Positions 44,456 through 53,095 of a stretch of DNA of 64,000 bases are shown piece by piece. Both the position numbers and the translations under genes were made by a program. The first letter of the stretch is position 1; each line of letters starts with the position of its first letter. This DNA is from UBA12567 sp964598425 (lineage in GTDB: Bacteria > Planctomycetota > Phycisphaerae > Phycisphaerales > SM1A02), in contig CAZRBV010000006.1 in assembly GCA_964598425.1 (NCBI GenBank), forward strand, positions 13,089 through 77,088, given 5' to 3'. The notes below the pieces were generated by a model. It saw only the letters and a program-made list of their open reading frames with translations. It made no database searches and was not told where the DNA came from.

Positions 44456-45478
44456 TCAGGATCCGCCCAGCCGCTGTCTGAGCAGGGTGGCTCGCGCGGC
44501 GCGGGCATCATCCTGAGAGAGGCTGGTGCCGGCTGCCTGTTGGAGGTGCCCAGCTTGAATCTCCTGAAAGAGCGTGTTGACCGTGGCGAGTTCCACGTCC
44601 GTGATCAGGCCGAGGCACACCCCAAGTCTGATCATGCTCAGCCGGCGCATCGCCTCATCGGCTTTGACCAGATGGGCATTCCTGAGGATGGCGAGATCTC
44701 GAAGCACTCGATCGGCAATCGTCGTGTGATCCCGCTTGAGAAGGGCTTGGCGGGCGGCTCGCTCGTAGCTGATGATGCCCGGCACAATGGAATTGAGGAA
44801 TGTGTCGAGTAACTCATCTTCGGATTGCCCAAGAGTGATCTGATTGCTGACCTGGTAGAAGCTTCCAGAAGACTCAGAGCCTTCGCCGTAGTAACCCCGC
44901 ACCGCGAGGTGAAGATCCTTCGCTGCGTGCCGGACTTTGTCCAACTCACGGGTCAGCCGAAGCGCCGGGAGGTGCAGCATGACCGAGAAACGGATTCCAG
45001 TCCCCGCATTGGTGGGGCAGGCTGATTGGTATCCCCACTGTTGGTGCCAGGCCCAGCCGACATGTGGCTCCATGGCTTCGTCGAGGCGCCGAATTCGGTC
45101 GAAGCACGCTTGCATTGAGAGGCCCGCCGCAATCGCATGCATTCGCACATGGTCTTCTTCATTGACCATGACGCTCAGTGTCGCGTCTGCGGCGACGGCG
45201 ACACCTCGCGGCCCGGTTGCATCTGCGTGTGGCCGGCTGATGAGATGTTGTTCGTACAGAATCCGCCGGTCAAGTGAGGTGACAGACTCAAGATCAATCC
45301 AGTTGAGGGATTCCGAATTGGGCGCGGCAGCATGTAACGCATGCGTCACGCGGGTCATAATCAGGCGCTGCTGGTCTTCCGATGCGCGGTGCACAAAAGG
45401 AACATCCGTGATGTTGCGGGCCAGCCTGGCGCGGCTGCTCAGTACGACGTCCAGGTCTGCGGGGATCTCGGGGATCAC
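44456..45478 (-). CDS. mcsB: Protein arginine kinase McsB
   Basis: Phosphorylates protein arginines, marking them for Clp proteolysis in Bacillus. 340 residues. Key motifs are VVLSSRARLARNI, the catalytic NEEDHVRMHAI and the catalytic Cys in YQSACPTNAGTGIR. The GTG start overlaps the mcsA stop. The same gene pair occurs in Firmicutes; here it sits in an operon with kdsA. Confidence 0.95.
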   Translation of the reverse strand: MIPEIPADLDVVLSSRARLARNITDVPFVHRASEDQQRLIMTRVTHALHAAAPNSESLNWIDLESVTSLDRRILYEQHLISRPHADATGPRGVAVAADATLSVMVNEEDHVRMHAIAAGLSMQACFDRIRRLDEAMEPHVGWAWHQQWGYQSACPTNAGTGIRFSVMLHLPALRLTRELDKVRHAAKDLHLAVRGYYGEGSESSGSFYQVSNQITLGQSEDELLDTFLNSIVPGIISYERAARQALLKRDHTTIADRVLRDLAILRNAHLVKADEAMRRLSMIRLGVCLGLITDVELATVNTLFQEIQAGHLQQAAGTSLSQDDARAARATLLRQRLGGS

Positions 45479-45978
45479 GGATCCTTCTCCTCGTCGAGTG
45501 CAGAGGTCTGTTCCGCGAGCATTGCCAGCTTTGCCTTGATCTTGGCCGCGCGTTCATACTGCTCGGCACGGACGGCCCGATCGAGCTCCTCGACCAGCCG
45601 TTTTGACTCATGCCGATGGGTGTTCTCCGTCGGGGCGTTCTTCGGGTTTCGACCCACATGTTGGTGGGCGCCGGCTTGGGCGCTTTCAATCATGAGGATT
45701 GTTGCTTGAGCAAAGGCGTCGTAGCAGTCGGGGCAGCCAAACAGCGATGACTTACGAATGTGTGTCAGGGTGGTCCCGCATGTCGGGCAGGTTGGCATGA
45801 CGGTCGTTGTAGTGGGCTTGCTGATTTTCTCCATCAGCTTGTTGATCGGTTGCTTGCCCGGATTTGGCACGCCCGCCTCGGCCGCATGGATTTCGCAGAG
45901 GTGTATCTCCTGGTGCTTCCCATTGGAGATAATCACCTGGTGGACGACGGCTGGCCGGTTGCATCGATCACACTTCAT
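45475..45978 (-). CDS. mcsA: McsA-like zinc and UVR-domain activator
   Basis: 167 residues. An N-terminal zinc site (MKCDRCNRPAVVH), a second pair (CPTCGTTLTHIRK ... GCPDCYDAF) and a C-terminal UVR motif (LVEELDRAVRAEQYERAAKI) match McsA, the activator of McsB. The ATG overlaps the kdsA stop as ATGA, and its stop overlaps the mcsB start as GTGA. Coupled translation suggests a stable complex. Confidence 0.93.
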   Translation of the reverse strand: MKCDRCNRPAVVHQVIISNGKHQEIHLCEIHAAEAGVPNPGKQPINKLMEKISKPTTTTVMPTCPTCGTTLTHIRKSSLFGCPDCYDAFAQATILMIESAQAGAHQHVGRNPKNAPTENTHRHESKRLVEELDRAVRAEQYERAAKIKAKLAMLAEQTSALDEEKDP

Positions 45979-46829
45979 GGTGTTCTGGTTCCGCTGTCCA
46001 GGGCGCACCGGATCGCGTGCGCGTCCCTGATGATGCCCTCGGCCGCATCGAGCGACTGCACGGTTGCCGCATCAGATTGTGCCTGGGGCGGGTCTGGATG
46101 AAGTTCGAGAAAGAGCGCGTCGACACCCGCAGCTGTCGCGGCTCTGGCAAGCAAGGCGGCTCGTTCCGGCCTGCCAGCGGTCTGAACAGGCCCGCCCGTG
46201 GATCGTCCGGAGTCGCCGGGCAACTGCGTTGAGTGTGTGACGTCAAAGCAAGTCGGCCAGCCGAGTTCAGCAAGGTCGCCCAATCCGACGAAGTCATTGA
46301 CGAGGCGGTTGTAGCCGAAAAAGGTTCCACGCTCGGTCAGGATAATGCCGCCAGCTCCAGCCTCGATTGCTTTGCCTGCGGCGTGCCGCATGTCGCTTGG
46401 GGCCAGAAACTGCCCCTTCTTGATGTTGACCGGAAGCCCGGTGTTTCCGCAGGCTGCCAGCAGCGTGGTCTGCCTGCACAGAAACGCTGGGATCTGGAGC
46501 AAGTCGACCACCTCTGCAACGGCTGCTGCTTGCCCAGGTTCGTGGATGTCGGTTGTGACCGGTACGTTCCATTCTGCCTTGACACGGGCCAGTTCAGCGA
46601 GGCCTTGCTCGAGCCCTGGCCCGCGATGTGAGGACAAGCTCGTCCGATTGGCCTTATCGAAGCTGCCCTTGAAGATCCACGGAATGCCCAGTTCACAGCA
46701 GACGCGTGAGAGCCGCTCAGCGACTGCGTCCTGAACAGAAGTCGCCTCAAGTACACAGGGGCCTGCGATGATCACGAGGCCGTGGTCAGGGCCGAAGATG
46801 TGGGGTCCGACGCGACAGGTGCCAGTCAT
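45975..46829 (-). CDS. kdsA: 3-deoxy-8-phosphooctulonate synthase KdsA
   Basis: Condenses arabinose-5-phosphate with PEP to give Kdo-8-phosphate. 284 residues from ATG 46829. Motifs are IIAGPCVLE, FKGSFDKANRTS, PVTTDIHEP, VNIKKGQFLAP and FDVTHSTQLPG. It supplies the step after KdsD, which is encoded about 12 kb away. Leads the kdsA-mcsA-mcsB run; divergent from the DUF1444 gene across 212 bases. Confidence 0.96.
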   Translation of the reverse strand: MTGTCRVGPHIFGPDHGLVIIAGPCVLEATSVQDAVAERLSRVCCELGIPWIFKGSFDKANRTSLSSHRGPGLEQGLAELARVKAEWNVPVTTDIHEPGQAAAVAEVVDLLQIPAFLCRQTTLLAACGNTGLPVNIKKGQFLAPSDMRHAAGKAIEAGAGGIILTERGTFFGYNRLVNDFVGLGDLAELGWPTCFDVTHSTQLPGDSGRSTGGPVQTAGRPERAALLARAATAAGVDALFLELHPDPPQAQSDAATVQSLDAAEGIIRDAHAIRCALDSGTRTP

Positions 46830-47041
46830 ATGTACAGCGTATCCGCCAGGGGACGTCCGGGAAACAGGCCACTTGATGGGCTCAGTGGAGGATTCGATCG
46901 AATTTGGCTCTTCGTATGCGAACAACCCGCGAGATCGGAGTCAAGATGGGGGATGAAGCGGCCGATGTCATCGTTTGGCACCGCGGTGGTTTCACGGTGC
47001 TGCCCCCACAGGCACGTGGGAAGATCAGGAGGCCTGCAACG

Positions 47042-47836
47042 ATGTCACAGATGCCGCGCGAGCCGGAAGCATTCTCCGAGTTGGTGTTGCGTCTGCTCAA
47101 AAAGCAGCAGCCCGACGCTACTGTAGAACTCGCCGGAGCGATGGATCTGGTTATTGATGGCCGGCATCTGGCCCTGACGAATCTCTTTCGCATGGTGAAG
47201 TGCGATCCCGGCAACGGTATGCGGATCGTCGAGGAATACCTGGATCGAATCTGCGAGGGCGACGCCGTCGTGTCATCGCCGCTGCCGCTGTCTCTTGCCC
47301 GTGGCCGAATCATGCCGCGCATTCAACCCAACACCCTCTTTGATCATCTTGATCGTGAGCAGGTTGCCCATACGCCGTGGGTGAATGACACATCGATCGT
47401 GTATGTGATCGATCTTCCGAGGATGACCGTCAGCATTACGCTGGAGCAGGTTGTCAGATGGGGGCTGGACATGGAGGAAGTCGAGCAGCTGGCTCGAACG
47501 AACCTCTCTCGCTACGCCCCCTCGGTGGAAGTGAAGGTCGTCGAGTCCGCCGAAGGTGGACGCGTGGCGATCCTGTCGGTTCAAGATGGTTACGACGCGG
47601 CACGCCTCCTGATGGATTCGCTCCATGTCCGCCTGGCCCCGAGGTTGCGTGGCGACTTTTACGTTGCGGCGCCAGCCAGAGACATCTTCCTGGCGATATC
47701 ACAGGGCCCGGACGACTTTCTGCAGCGGGTACAGAGCAGGGTCGACCGTGATTACCAGCGGCTGCCCTATCCGATCACCAAAGACCTCTTCGTGGTGACT
47801 CAAGACGGCGTCGCCGGCACACGGTCCGCGGCGTAG
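47042..47836 (+). CDS. DUF1444-family protein
   Basis: 264 residues from ATG 47042, with GGAGG nine bases upstream. It resembles the YtpQ/DUF1444 family of soluble proteins: FSELVLRLLKKQQP at the N-terminus, then LALTNLFRMVKCDPGNG and TVSITLEQVVRWGLDMEEV. No enzymatic site is known for the family. It is followed 27 bases later by the amidotransferase gene. Confidence 0.78.
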   Translation: MSQMPREPEAFSELVLRLLKKQQPDATVELAGAMDLVIDGRHLALTNLFRMVKCDPGNGMRIVEEYLDRICEGDAVVSSPLPLSLARGRIMPRIQPNTLFDHLDREQVAHTPWVNDTSIVYVIDLPRMTVSITLEQVVRWGLDMEEVEQLARTNLSRYAPSVEVKVVESAEGGRVAILSVQDGYDAARLLMDSLHVRLAPRLRGDFYVAAPARDIFLAISQGPDDFLQRVQSRVDRDYQRLPYPITKDLFVVTQDGVAGTRSAA

Positions 47837-47863
47837 CGCCGCCTGACTCGCTACCTTTCCTCT

Positions 47864-48457
47864 GTGCTGCTGCTCATCGACAATTACGATTCGTTCACGT
47901 GGAATCTCGTGCACTGCATCGGTGTGATCGATCCGGCGATCGAGATTCGGGTTGTTCGCAATGATGAGATGCCCGTTGAGTCGCTCCTGGCGATGGATCC
48001 AACACACATTGTGCTGTCTCCCGGCCCCTGTACTCCGGCAGAGACAGGCATCTGTAAGGAACTTGTGCGAACTGCCGGCGGCCACGTGCCCATTCTGGGC
48101 GTCTGCCTCGGGCATCAGGTCATCGCCGAAGTACATGGAATGCGAGTGCGGCGTCACGAGAAACCCATGCACGGAAAGACATCGGATATTCATCACGATG
48201 GCAAGGGGATCTTTGAGGGAGTCGCAGATCCATTCTCGGCTGCGAGGTATCACTCCCTGATCGTGGACCGTGCTACGGTGGGTGAGGAGTTTGAAGTCTC
48301 AGCCTGGACCACCGCGGGCGAGGTTATGGCATTGCGGTGGAAGGGGGGTTGGCCCAATGGGGCCGCCGCGTCCATGACCGGGGTGCAGTTTCATCCAGAG
48401 AGTTTCATGAGTCTCCGGGGCCCGAATCTGGTGGCCGCTTTTTTGGGCCAGCGTTGA
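47864..48457 (+). CDS. pabA: Glutamine amidotransferase (TrpG/PabA type)
   Basis: Supplies ammonia to anthranilate or aminodeoxychorismate synthase. 197 residues with LLLIDNYDSFTWNL at the start, the catalytic Cys in GVCLGHQVIAE and the His-Glu in VQFHPESFMS. The start is GTG 47864. The partner (TrpE or PabB) is not in the window, so whether it serves tryptophan or folate cannot be decided here; trpF lies about 3 kb downstream on the other strand. Confidence 0.93.
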   Translation: MLLLIDNYDSFTWNLVHCIGVIDPAIEIRVVRNDEMPVESLLAMDPTHIVLSPGPCTPAETGICKELVRTAGGHVPILGVCLGHQVIAEVHGMRVRRHEKPMHGKTSDIHHDGKGIFEGVADPFSAARYHSLIVDRATVGEEFEVSAWTTAGEVMALRWKGGWPNGAAASMTGVQFHPESFMSLRGPNLVAAFLGQR

Positions 48458-48467
48458 GCCGCGGCCG

Positions 48468-49142
48468 TTACGGGGCAGGCACGAGCCCTTCCACCATATT
48501 CATGAACGGCAATCTGCTTGCCTCCACCGTCGCGGCATCACCAAGCAGCTTGATGAATATCGACCCCCGGGGCGATTCAATCATGGCGATGATCATCACA
48601 TAGTTCGCCTTGTGCCACCCGCCTCCCATGCCGAGGTATTCGCCGCGGAGTTCGACCAGTGTGACCGGGAGGTCTCCGACAGTGAATTCGGTGACGTCGG
48701 GCTGGGCAGGCAGATCCTCAGTTCGAAACTGGCTGGACCAGCGTGCGATATTCGCTTGCTGCGTATTGCCAGCAGCTTCAGAGAAGTGGGTGATGACCAA
48801 TTCGGCCGGTTCGGCGCCTTCCGGCGCTGGCACAACCCAGTTCGCAACACGCATTGCATTCTTGGGGGGTTCCCATCGCCAGGATGTGTCGGTCGGCGCG
48901 CGGAGGCCGACGAAAGTGATTTCCTTTGGATCAGCAGGTGGACGCTGCAGTGAGTCGTCGTGTGTGCGTACGCGAGCCTCGGACGTATCGACTGCGGCTA
49001 ATCCATGCTTCGTGGAAGAAGGCGACGAAGTCGATGGTGTGGATGGTGCAGGGCCAGGAGGTGGTGGAGGTGCCGCAGCGTCGTCACAACCCACGAGGGC
49101 CGAAGTTGCAGCGAGCAAGGCGCATTGAAGCAGTCGTGGCAT
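48468..49142 (-). CDS. Putative lipoprotein, unknown
   Basis: 224 residues from ATG 49142. Lipoprotein signal QCALLAATSALVGC, then a Pro/Ser/Thr-rich linker (about 22-60) and a compact domain from about 75 that includes WRWEPPKNAMRVANWVVP and GDLPVTLVELRGEYLG. Small domains of this kind recur in planctomycete secreted proteins, but I cannot name the family. It is tail to tail with pabA and divergent from the amidohydrolase gene. Confidence 0.78.
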   Translation of the reverse strand: MPRLLQCALLAATSALVGCDDAAAPPPPPGPAPSTPSTSSPSSTKHGLAAVDTSEARVRTHDDSLQRPPADPKEITFVGLRAPTDTSWRWEPPKNAMRVANWVVPAPEGAEPAELVITHFSEAAGNTQQANIARWSSQFRTEDLPAQPDVTEFTVGDLPVTLVELRGEYLGMGGGWHKANYVMIIAMIESPRGSIFIKLLGDAATVEASRLPFMNMVEGLVPAP

Positions 49143-49189
49143 CCCCGCACGATAGCATGGAGGATGGTGCCGGGACGGCGGACACACGA

Positions 49190-50719
49190 ATGGTCGACCT
49201 GATTGTCAAGAATGGGCGCGTCTGGAATGGTTGTCACGATCAGTGGCGGCGTGCGGACATTCTCGTGCATCGCGGGCGAGTCGTTGATGTTGTTCGGGCT
49301 GGCACAATGCCAGCGGGAGTGCCACGCATCGACGTCGGTGGGGCAGTGCTGACTCCCGGGCTGGTCGATGCCCATGTTCACCTGATGTTGGGCGCTGAAT
49401 CCACAGAGCGGTTGGATCTCTCCGGCGTGAGAGACCGAAGTGAATTCGAGGCGCTGATTGAATCGACGCACGCAGCATTGCCGGAAGACCGGTGGTTGAT
49501 TGCCACGGGATGGAATGACACCATCTGGGCTGACAATGAGGTGCCGGACACGTCGTGGCTTCGCGCGGCAGAAGATCGCCCGGCCGTGTGTTGGCGGTGC
49601 GACTGGCACTCGGTGCTGGTCAACGCCGCCGTATTGGAGCGGCTCGACCTATCAGGCGGATCACCCGCGGGAGGGCTGCTTCGGAAGGCGCCCGATGGCT
49701 CACCGAGCGGTCTCTTGTCGGAGGCTGCGGCGTGGGAACTCGTCATGCCATTGGTTCCACCACTCCCCGAGAGCGTGCGGACCGAGGCCCTCGATCGAGT
49801 ACTGGACGATCTGCTGGCTGCTGGAATCACCGGCGTCCGCACCATGGAGTACTGGGAGGACGTCGTCAGGCACATGATTCCGCGGGGTGATTGCCTTCCG
49901 CTTCGGGTGTCGGTGGTTGAGCTGGATCGCGAACTCCCACTGCAGCAGCGCGAGCAGCTCTCCGAGAGTGATCGATTGCGGATCACCGGGTGCAAGAGTT
50001 TCTTCGACGGCACGCTCGGATCACGCACCGCGCGACTGAGGCAACCGTATTCGGACGCCCCTCACTCACGAGGTTTGTGGATCGAGCATGCCCTTCGCAA
50101 CGAGGATCAACAGTGGTGTCGTCAGGTCACCTCGCTTGGGCGGGCTCCGGTCATCCACGCCATTGGCGATGAAGCACTTGGGCGGGCAATCTCGTTGTTA
50201 CGTGAAGTGCCAGACGCGGCGGGAGCGACGATCGAGCACGCAGAAGTGGTCGCTGCGGAGGATCTGGATCGAATGGGAGGGCTGAGGTTGAGTGTGCAGC
50301 CGACTCACCGGTCAGGCGATGCACTGATGGCGGAGAGCCGCCTCGGCGAGCGGGCCGCGTCGCTCCTTCCAATGCGGGACATGCTCAATGCCGGTGCGGT
50401 GCTGAGTTTCGGAACAGATTGGCCCATTGTTCCGTTTGATCCACTGAGGACACTGCGGGCTGCGATCACCGGCAGGGACGATGCTGGAATCCCCTTTCAT
50501 GCAGAGCAGTCGATCTCGCCAGCGGAGGCATTCAGGGCTGCGACGATCAACTCTTCAGAAGCTGCGGGCTTTGAGAGAGGTCTGGTTCCCGGCGGACCCG
50601 CCGACTTCGTGGTGTGGGACGGAGATCCATTTGAGGATATTGGCACGGCATCAGTGCGAGCAACCTTCGTAGATGCGACACTGGTTGCCGGAACACTGCC
50701 AGGAGAGAAAGATGTCTGA
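49190..50719 (+). CDS. Amidohydrolase family 3 protein
   Basis: 509 residues in a metal-dependent TIM-barrel of the YtcJ type. Metal-site motifs are DAHVHLMLGA, KSFFDGTLGSRTA, VIHAIGDEALG, IEHAEVV and SFGTDWPI. An earlier in-frame ATG at 49157 is the alternative start. The substrate (an amide, a cyclic imide or similar) is unknown. It overlaps the start of moaC by eight bases. Confidence 0.92.
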   Translation: MVDLIVKNGRVWNGCHDQWRRADILVHRGRVVDVVRAGTMPAGVPRIDVGGAVLTPGLVDAHVHLMLGAESTERLDLSGVRDRSEFEALIESTHAALPEDRWLIATGWNDTIWADNEVPDTSWLRAAEDRPAVCWRCDWHSVLVNAAVLERLDLSGGSPAGGLLRKAPDGSPSGLLSEAAAWELVMPLVPPLPESVRTEALDRVLDDLLAAGITGVRTMEYWEDVVRHMIPRGDCLPLRVSVVELDRELPLQQREQLSESDRLRITGCKSFFDGTLGSRTARLRQPYSDAPHSRGLWIEHALRNEDQQWCRQVTSLGRAPVIHAIGDEALGRAISLLREVPDAAGATIEHAEVVAAEDLDRMGGLRLSVQPTHRSGDALMAESRLGERAASLLPMRDMLNAGAVLSFGTDWPIVPFDPLRTLRAAITGRDDAGIPFHAEQSISPAEAFRAATINSSEAAGFERGLVPGGPADFVVWDGDPFEDIGTASVRATFVDATLVAGTLPGEKDV

Positions 50720-51179
50720 ACGACTGACGCATATCGACGAGCAGGGGCGGGCGAGTATGGTCGACGTCTCGTCGAAACCCATCGTGAGGCGCCGCGCGGT
50801 GGCCGAGGCGAGGTTTTGTGCAGCGGCCAGCACGCTGGACCGCGTGATGGCCGGAGATCTGCCGAAGGGTGAGGCGTTGGCGGTGGCTCGCATCGCTGGT
50901 ATACAGGCGGCAAAGCGGGTTGATGCCCTGATCCCACTCTGTCACACCTTGCCCCTTGAACACGTTGAAGTTCGATTTGAGCGTGCTGAGCCGGGCGTTG
51001 TTTTGATTGAGGCGACGTCAGTTGTGACCGCGCGGACGGGTGTTGAAATGGAAGCACTCACTGCTGCCAGCGTGGCGGCGCTGACGTTGTGGGACATGAC
51101 CAAGGCCGTCGATACGGATCTGCGGATCGAGGAAACCCGGCTGGTGCTCAAGGAGAAGTCCGAGCCCGTTGAGCCCTGA
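50712..51179 (+). CDS. moaC: Cyclic pyranopterin monophosphate synthase MoaC
   Basis: Molybdenum cofactor synthesis, second step. 155 residues from ATG 50712, with AGGAGAG upstream. MVDVSSKP, LIPLCHTLPLEHVEV, GVEMEALTA and DMTKAVD are all present, including the catalytic Lys. MoaA and others are not in the window. Confidence 0.97.
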   Translation: MSERLTHIDEQGRASMVDVSSKPIVRRRAVAEARFCAAASTLDRVMAGDLPKGEALAVARIAGIQAAKRVDALIPLCHTLPLEHVEVRFERAEPGVVLIEATSVVTARTGVEMEALTAASVAALTLWDMTKAVDTDLRIEETRLVLKEKSEPVEP

Positions 51180-51192
51180 GGGGGAAGGGGGC

Positions 51193-51837
51193 TCAGCTCG
51201 GTGAAGCGTCTCGGACTGCTGCGCAGAAGGCTCGTATGAGCCCGGCGTCTTTGGTTCCTCGGCTTGCCTCCACCCCGCTGCTGACATCAACGCCCCAGGG
51301 CCGAAGCGTGTCAATCGCGAGCGCAACCGTCTCTGGCGTCAATCCTCCGGCGAGTATCCAGGGCGTGCGAATCGACCGGGCGACTGGGGCAAACGCTGCG
51401 TGATCAAATCGCTCGCCACTCCCGCCGCGTGGGCTGTCGACCAACAGGAGCCGAACGTTTGGATCTGCGTCCCACTGGGAGATTGCGGCGACATCTTCGT
51501 ACGAAACTGCCTTGATGACAGGGCCGATCGTGGCAGCCTGCGCGACGAGCGATGGTGGCTCAGCGCCGTGCAGTTGCACCCAGTCGCCGGTCCGCTCGGC
51601 AAGCTGGCTCGGAGGGGGATCAACCATGAGTGCCACGACGGCGAGCCGGCTGTCCGTGCGAGCACGCAGCGCCGCAGCCTGAGTCCGCGAAACTTCACGA
51701 GGAGAGCCTGCGGCGAGGACCAGTCCGATGGCGTCGGCGCCAGCCTCAGCGGCAGCTTCGATGTCTCCGGCCGTCTTCAACCCGCAGATCTTGATGCGGA
51801 CCGGGCCAGGTGCGACGCTGTTCCAGCGTCCGCTCAT
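51193..51837 (-). CDS. trpF: Phosphoribosylanthranilate isomerase
   Basis: Tryptophan pathway, 214 residues. The catalytic Cys is in IKICGLK and the catalytic Asp in WGVDVSSGVEASRG; VQLHGAEPP and ILAGGLTPETV are family motifs. The ATG overlaps the rhomboid stop (ATGA), so it is translationally coupled to an unrelated membrane protease gene. Confidence 0.96.
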   Translation of the reverse strand: MSGRWNSVAPGPVRIKICGLKTAGDIEAAAEAGADAIGLVLAAGSPREVSRTQAAALRARTDSRLAVVALMVDPPPSQLAERTGDWVQLHGAEPPSLVAQAATIGPVIKAVSYEDVAAISQWDADPNVRLLLVDSPRGGSGERFDHAAFAPVARSIRTPWILAGGLTPETVALAIDTLRPWGVDVSSGVEASRGTKDAGLIRAFCAAVRDASPS

Positions 51838-52982
51838 GCGGTGGCTTCTCGCAGCAGCGTCTCAGCGAGTATGCGGCGTTTGTCATCAATCGCTTCACTG
51901 AGGACTTGTCGCAGGAGTGGCGCGGCTCGTTCCGGATCTCCCAGAAACCGGGTCAGGAGAAGCCCAAGGAGCAGGCGTACTTCGATCGCTTCACGGGTCG
52001 TTCCGTACCGTTGGAGATATCGGCTGTAGGCGTCGGCCGCTTCTTCTCGATCGCCTCTGGCCTGGAAACTGTTGGCGAGCAAGAGCTGCTCAGCTGCGGG
52101 CAGGGCGGCGTCGGGCGATTCGGCAGCACCGGATTTCCATGCCTTGAGTGCCTCGTCCATTTGATTCGACCGCAAGTGAAGGCGAGTTTGAGCGATGAAT
52201 TCGGGCTGCATCCGTCTGGTCGGTGGCGGGCGATCTGCGGGCGTGCTGGTCACCGTCTGATTCCATGCCCGTCGTCGCCTCCATCGTTTGATGAGCGAAG
52301 GCAGGTCGGCGTCGCTTCGCTGCAGTGCGGGTGTGGGAAGGAGGACGAGCGCGGTGATGGCCCCCCATAGGTATCCCGCCAAATGGGCGACATGGGCGAC
52401 CCCTCGATCCGTCAAGCCGGCCCACCCGGCAAGGTCCATGGCGATCCAGAACGCGATGATCCAGAGCGCTGGAATCATCCAGACTCGAATAAAGAGAAAG
52501 ATCACCAGTACTTTGACCCTGCATGCGGGGGCAATGACAAGAAACGCGCCAGCCAGCGCGCCGACCATGCCACTGGCTCCGATGACCGGGTTCGGGCTTG
52601 AGAGCGTGTGAGCGAGCCCGGCGATGACTCCGCCCAGCAGGGCGAAACACGCGAATCCGAGGCGGCCCATACGGCTCTCGACAGCGCCGCCGAAAACCCA
52701 CAGGCACATCAGGTTCAGACCAATGTGAAGGAGTCTCCAGAGGGCATGGTCCTCACCTGCCAGGAGGGGGTTGTCATGGGCGAACTGATACGTGATCGTC
52801 TGCCACCAGTGAAAGTCGTGTGAGGAGAGTGCCATGCCATCCAGCACATTGATCGCCAGTTCCCGGTTGACGAGCCCCAACGCCAGGACACCCAGATAGG
52901 CCAGCATCATCGCGACGATGAGTGCCTCGGTAATGACTGGCCGGCGGCGTCCAAGAAGGTCTGTGCCGAGAAGTAGGAACAT
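51834..52982 (-). CDS. Rhomboid-family serine protease with helical tail
   Basis: 382 residues. Six or so membrane segments with the catalytic Ser in VIGASGMVGALAG and His in HVAHLAGYLWG. After about residue 230 comes a soluble helical tail (EFIAQTRLHLRSNQMDEALK ... NSFQARGDREEAADAYSRYL) that looks like TPR repeats, a frequent arrangement in this lineage. Start chosen at ATG 52982 (FLLLGTDLLGRRR). It is divergent from gltA. Confidence 0.93.
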   Translation of the reverse strand: MFLLLGTDLLGRRRPVITEALIVAMMLAYLGVLALGLVNRELAINVLDGMALSSHDFHWWQTITYQFAHDNPLLAGEDHALWRLLHIGLNLMCLWVFGGAVESRMGRLGFACFALLGGVIAGLAHTLSSPNPVIGASGMVGALAGAFLVIAPACRVKVLVIFLFIRVWMIPALWIIAFWIAMDLAGWAGLTDRGVAHVAHLAGYLWGAITALVLLPTPALQRSDADLPSLIKRWRRRRAWNQTVTSTPADRPPPTRRMQPEFIAQTRLHLRSNQMDEALKAWKSGAAESPDAALPAAEQLLLANSFQARGDREEAADAYSRYLQRYGTTREAIEVRLLLGLLLTRFLGDPERAAPLLRQVLSEAIDDKRRILAETLLREATA

Positions 52983-53095
52983 GGGCTGCCAGTGTATGGC
53001 ACTGGGCAACATCTTCCTCCGCCGTGTCGGTACAATCGCAGTTTCCTGGGCCCCGGAGGGCCGGGAAGGAACCTGGACCGCAGGGAGTATGTGTG

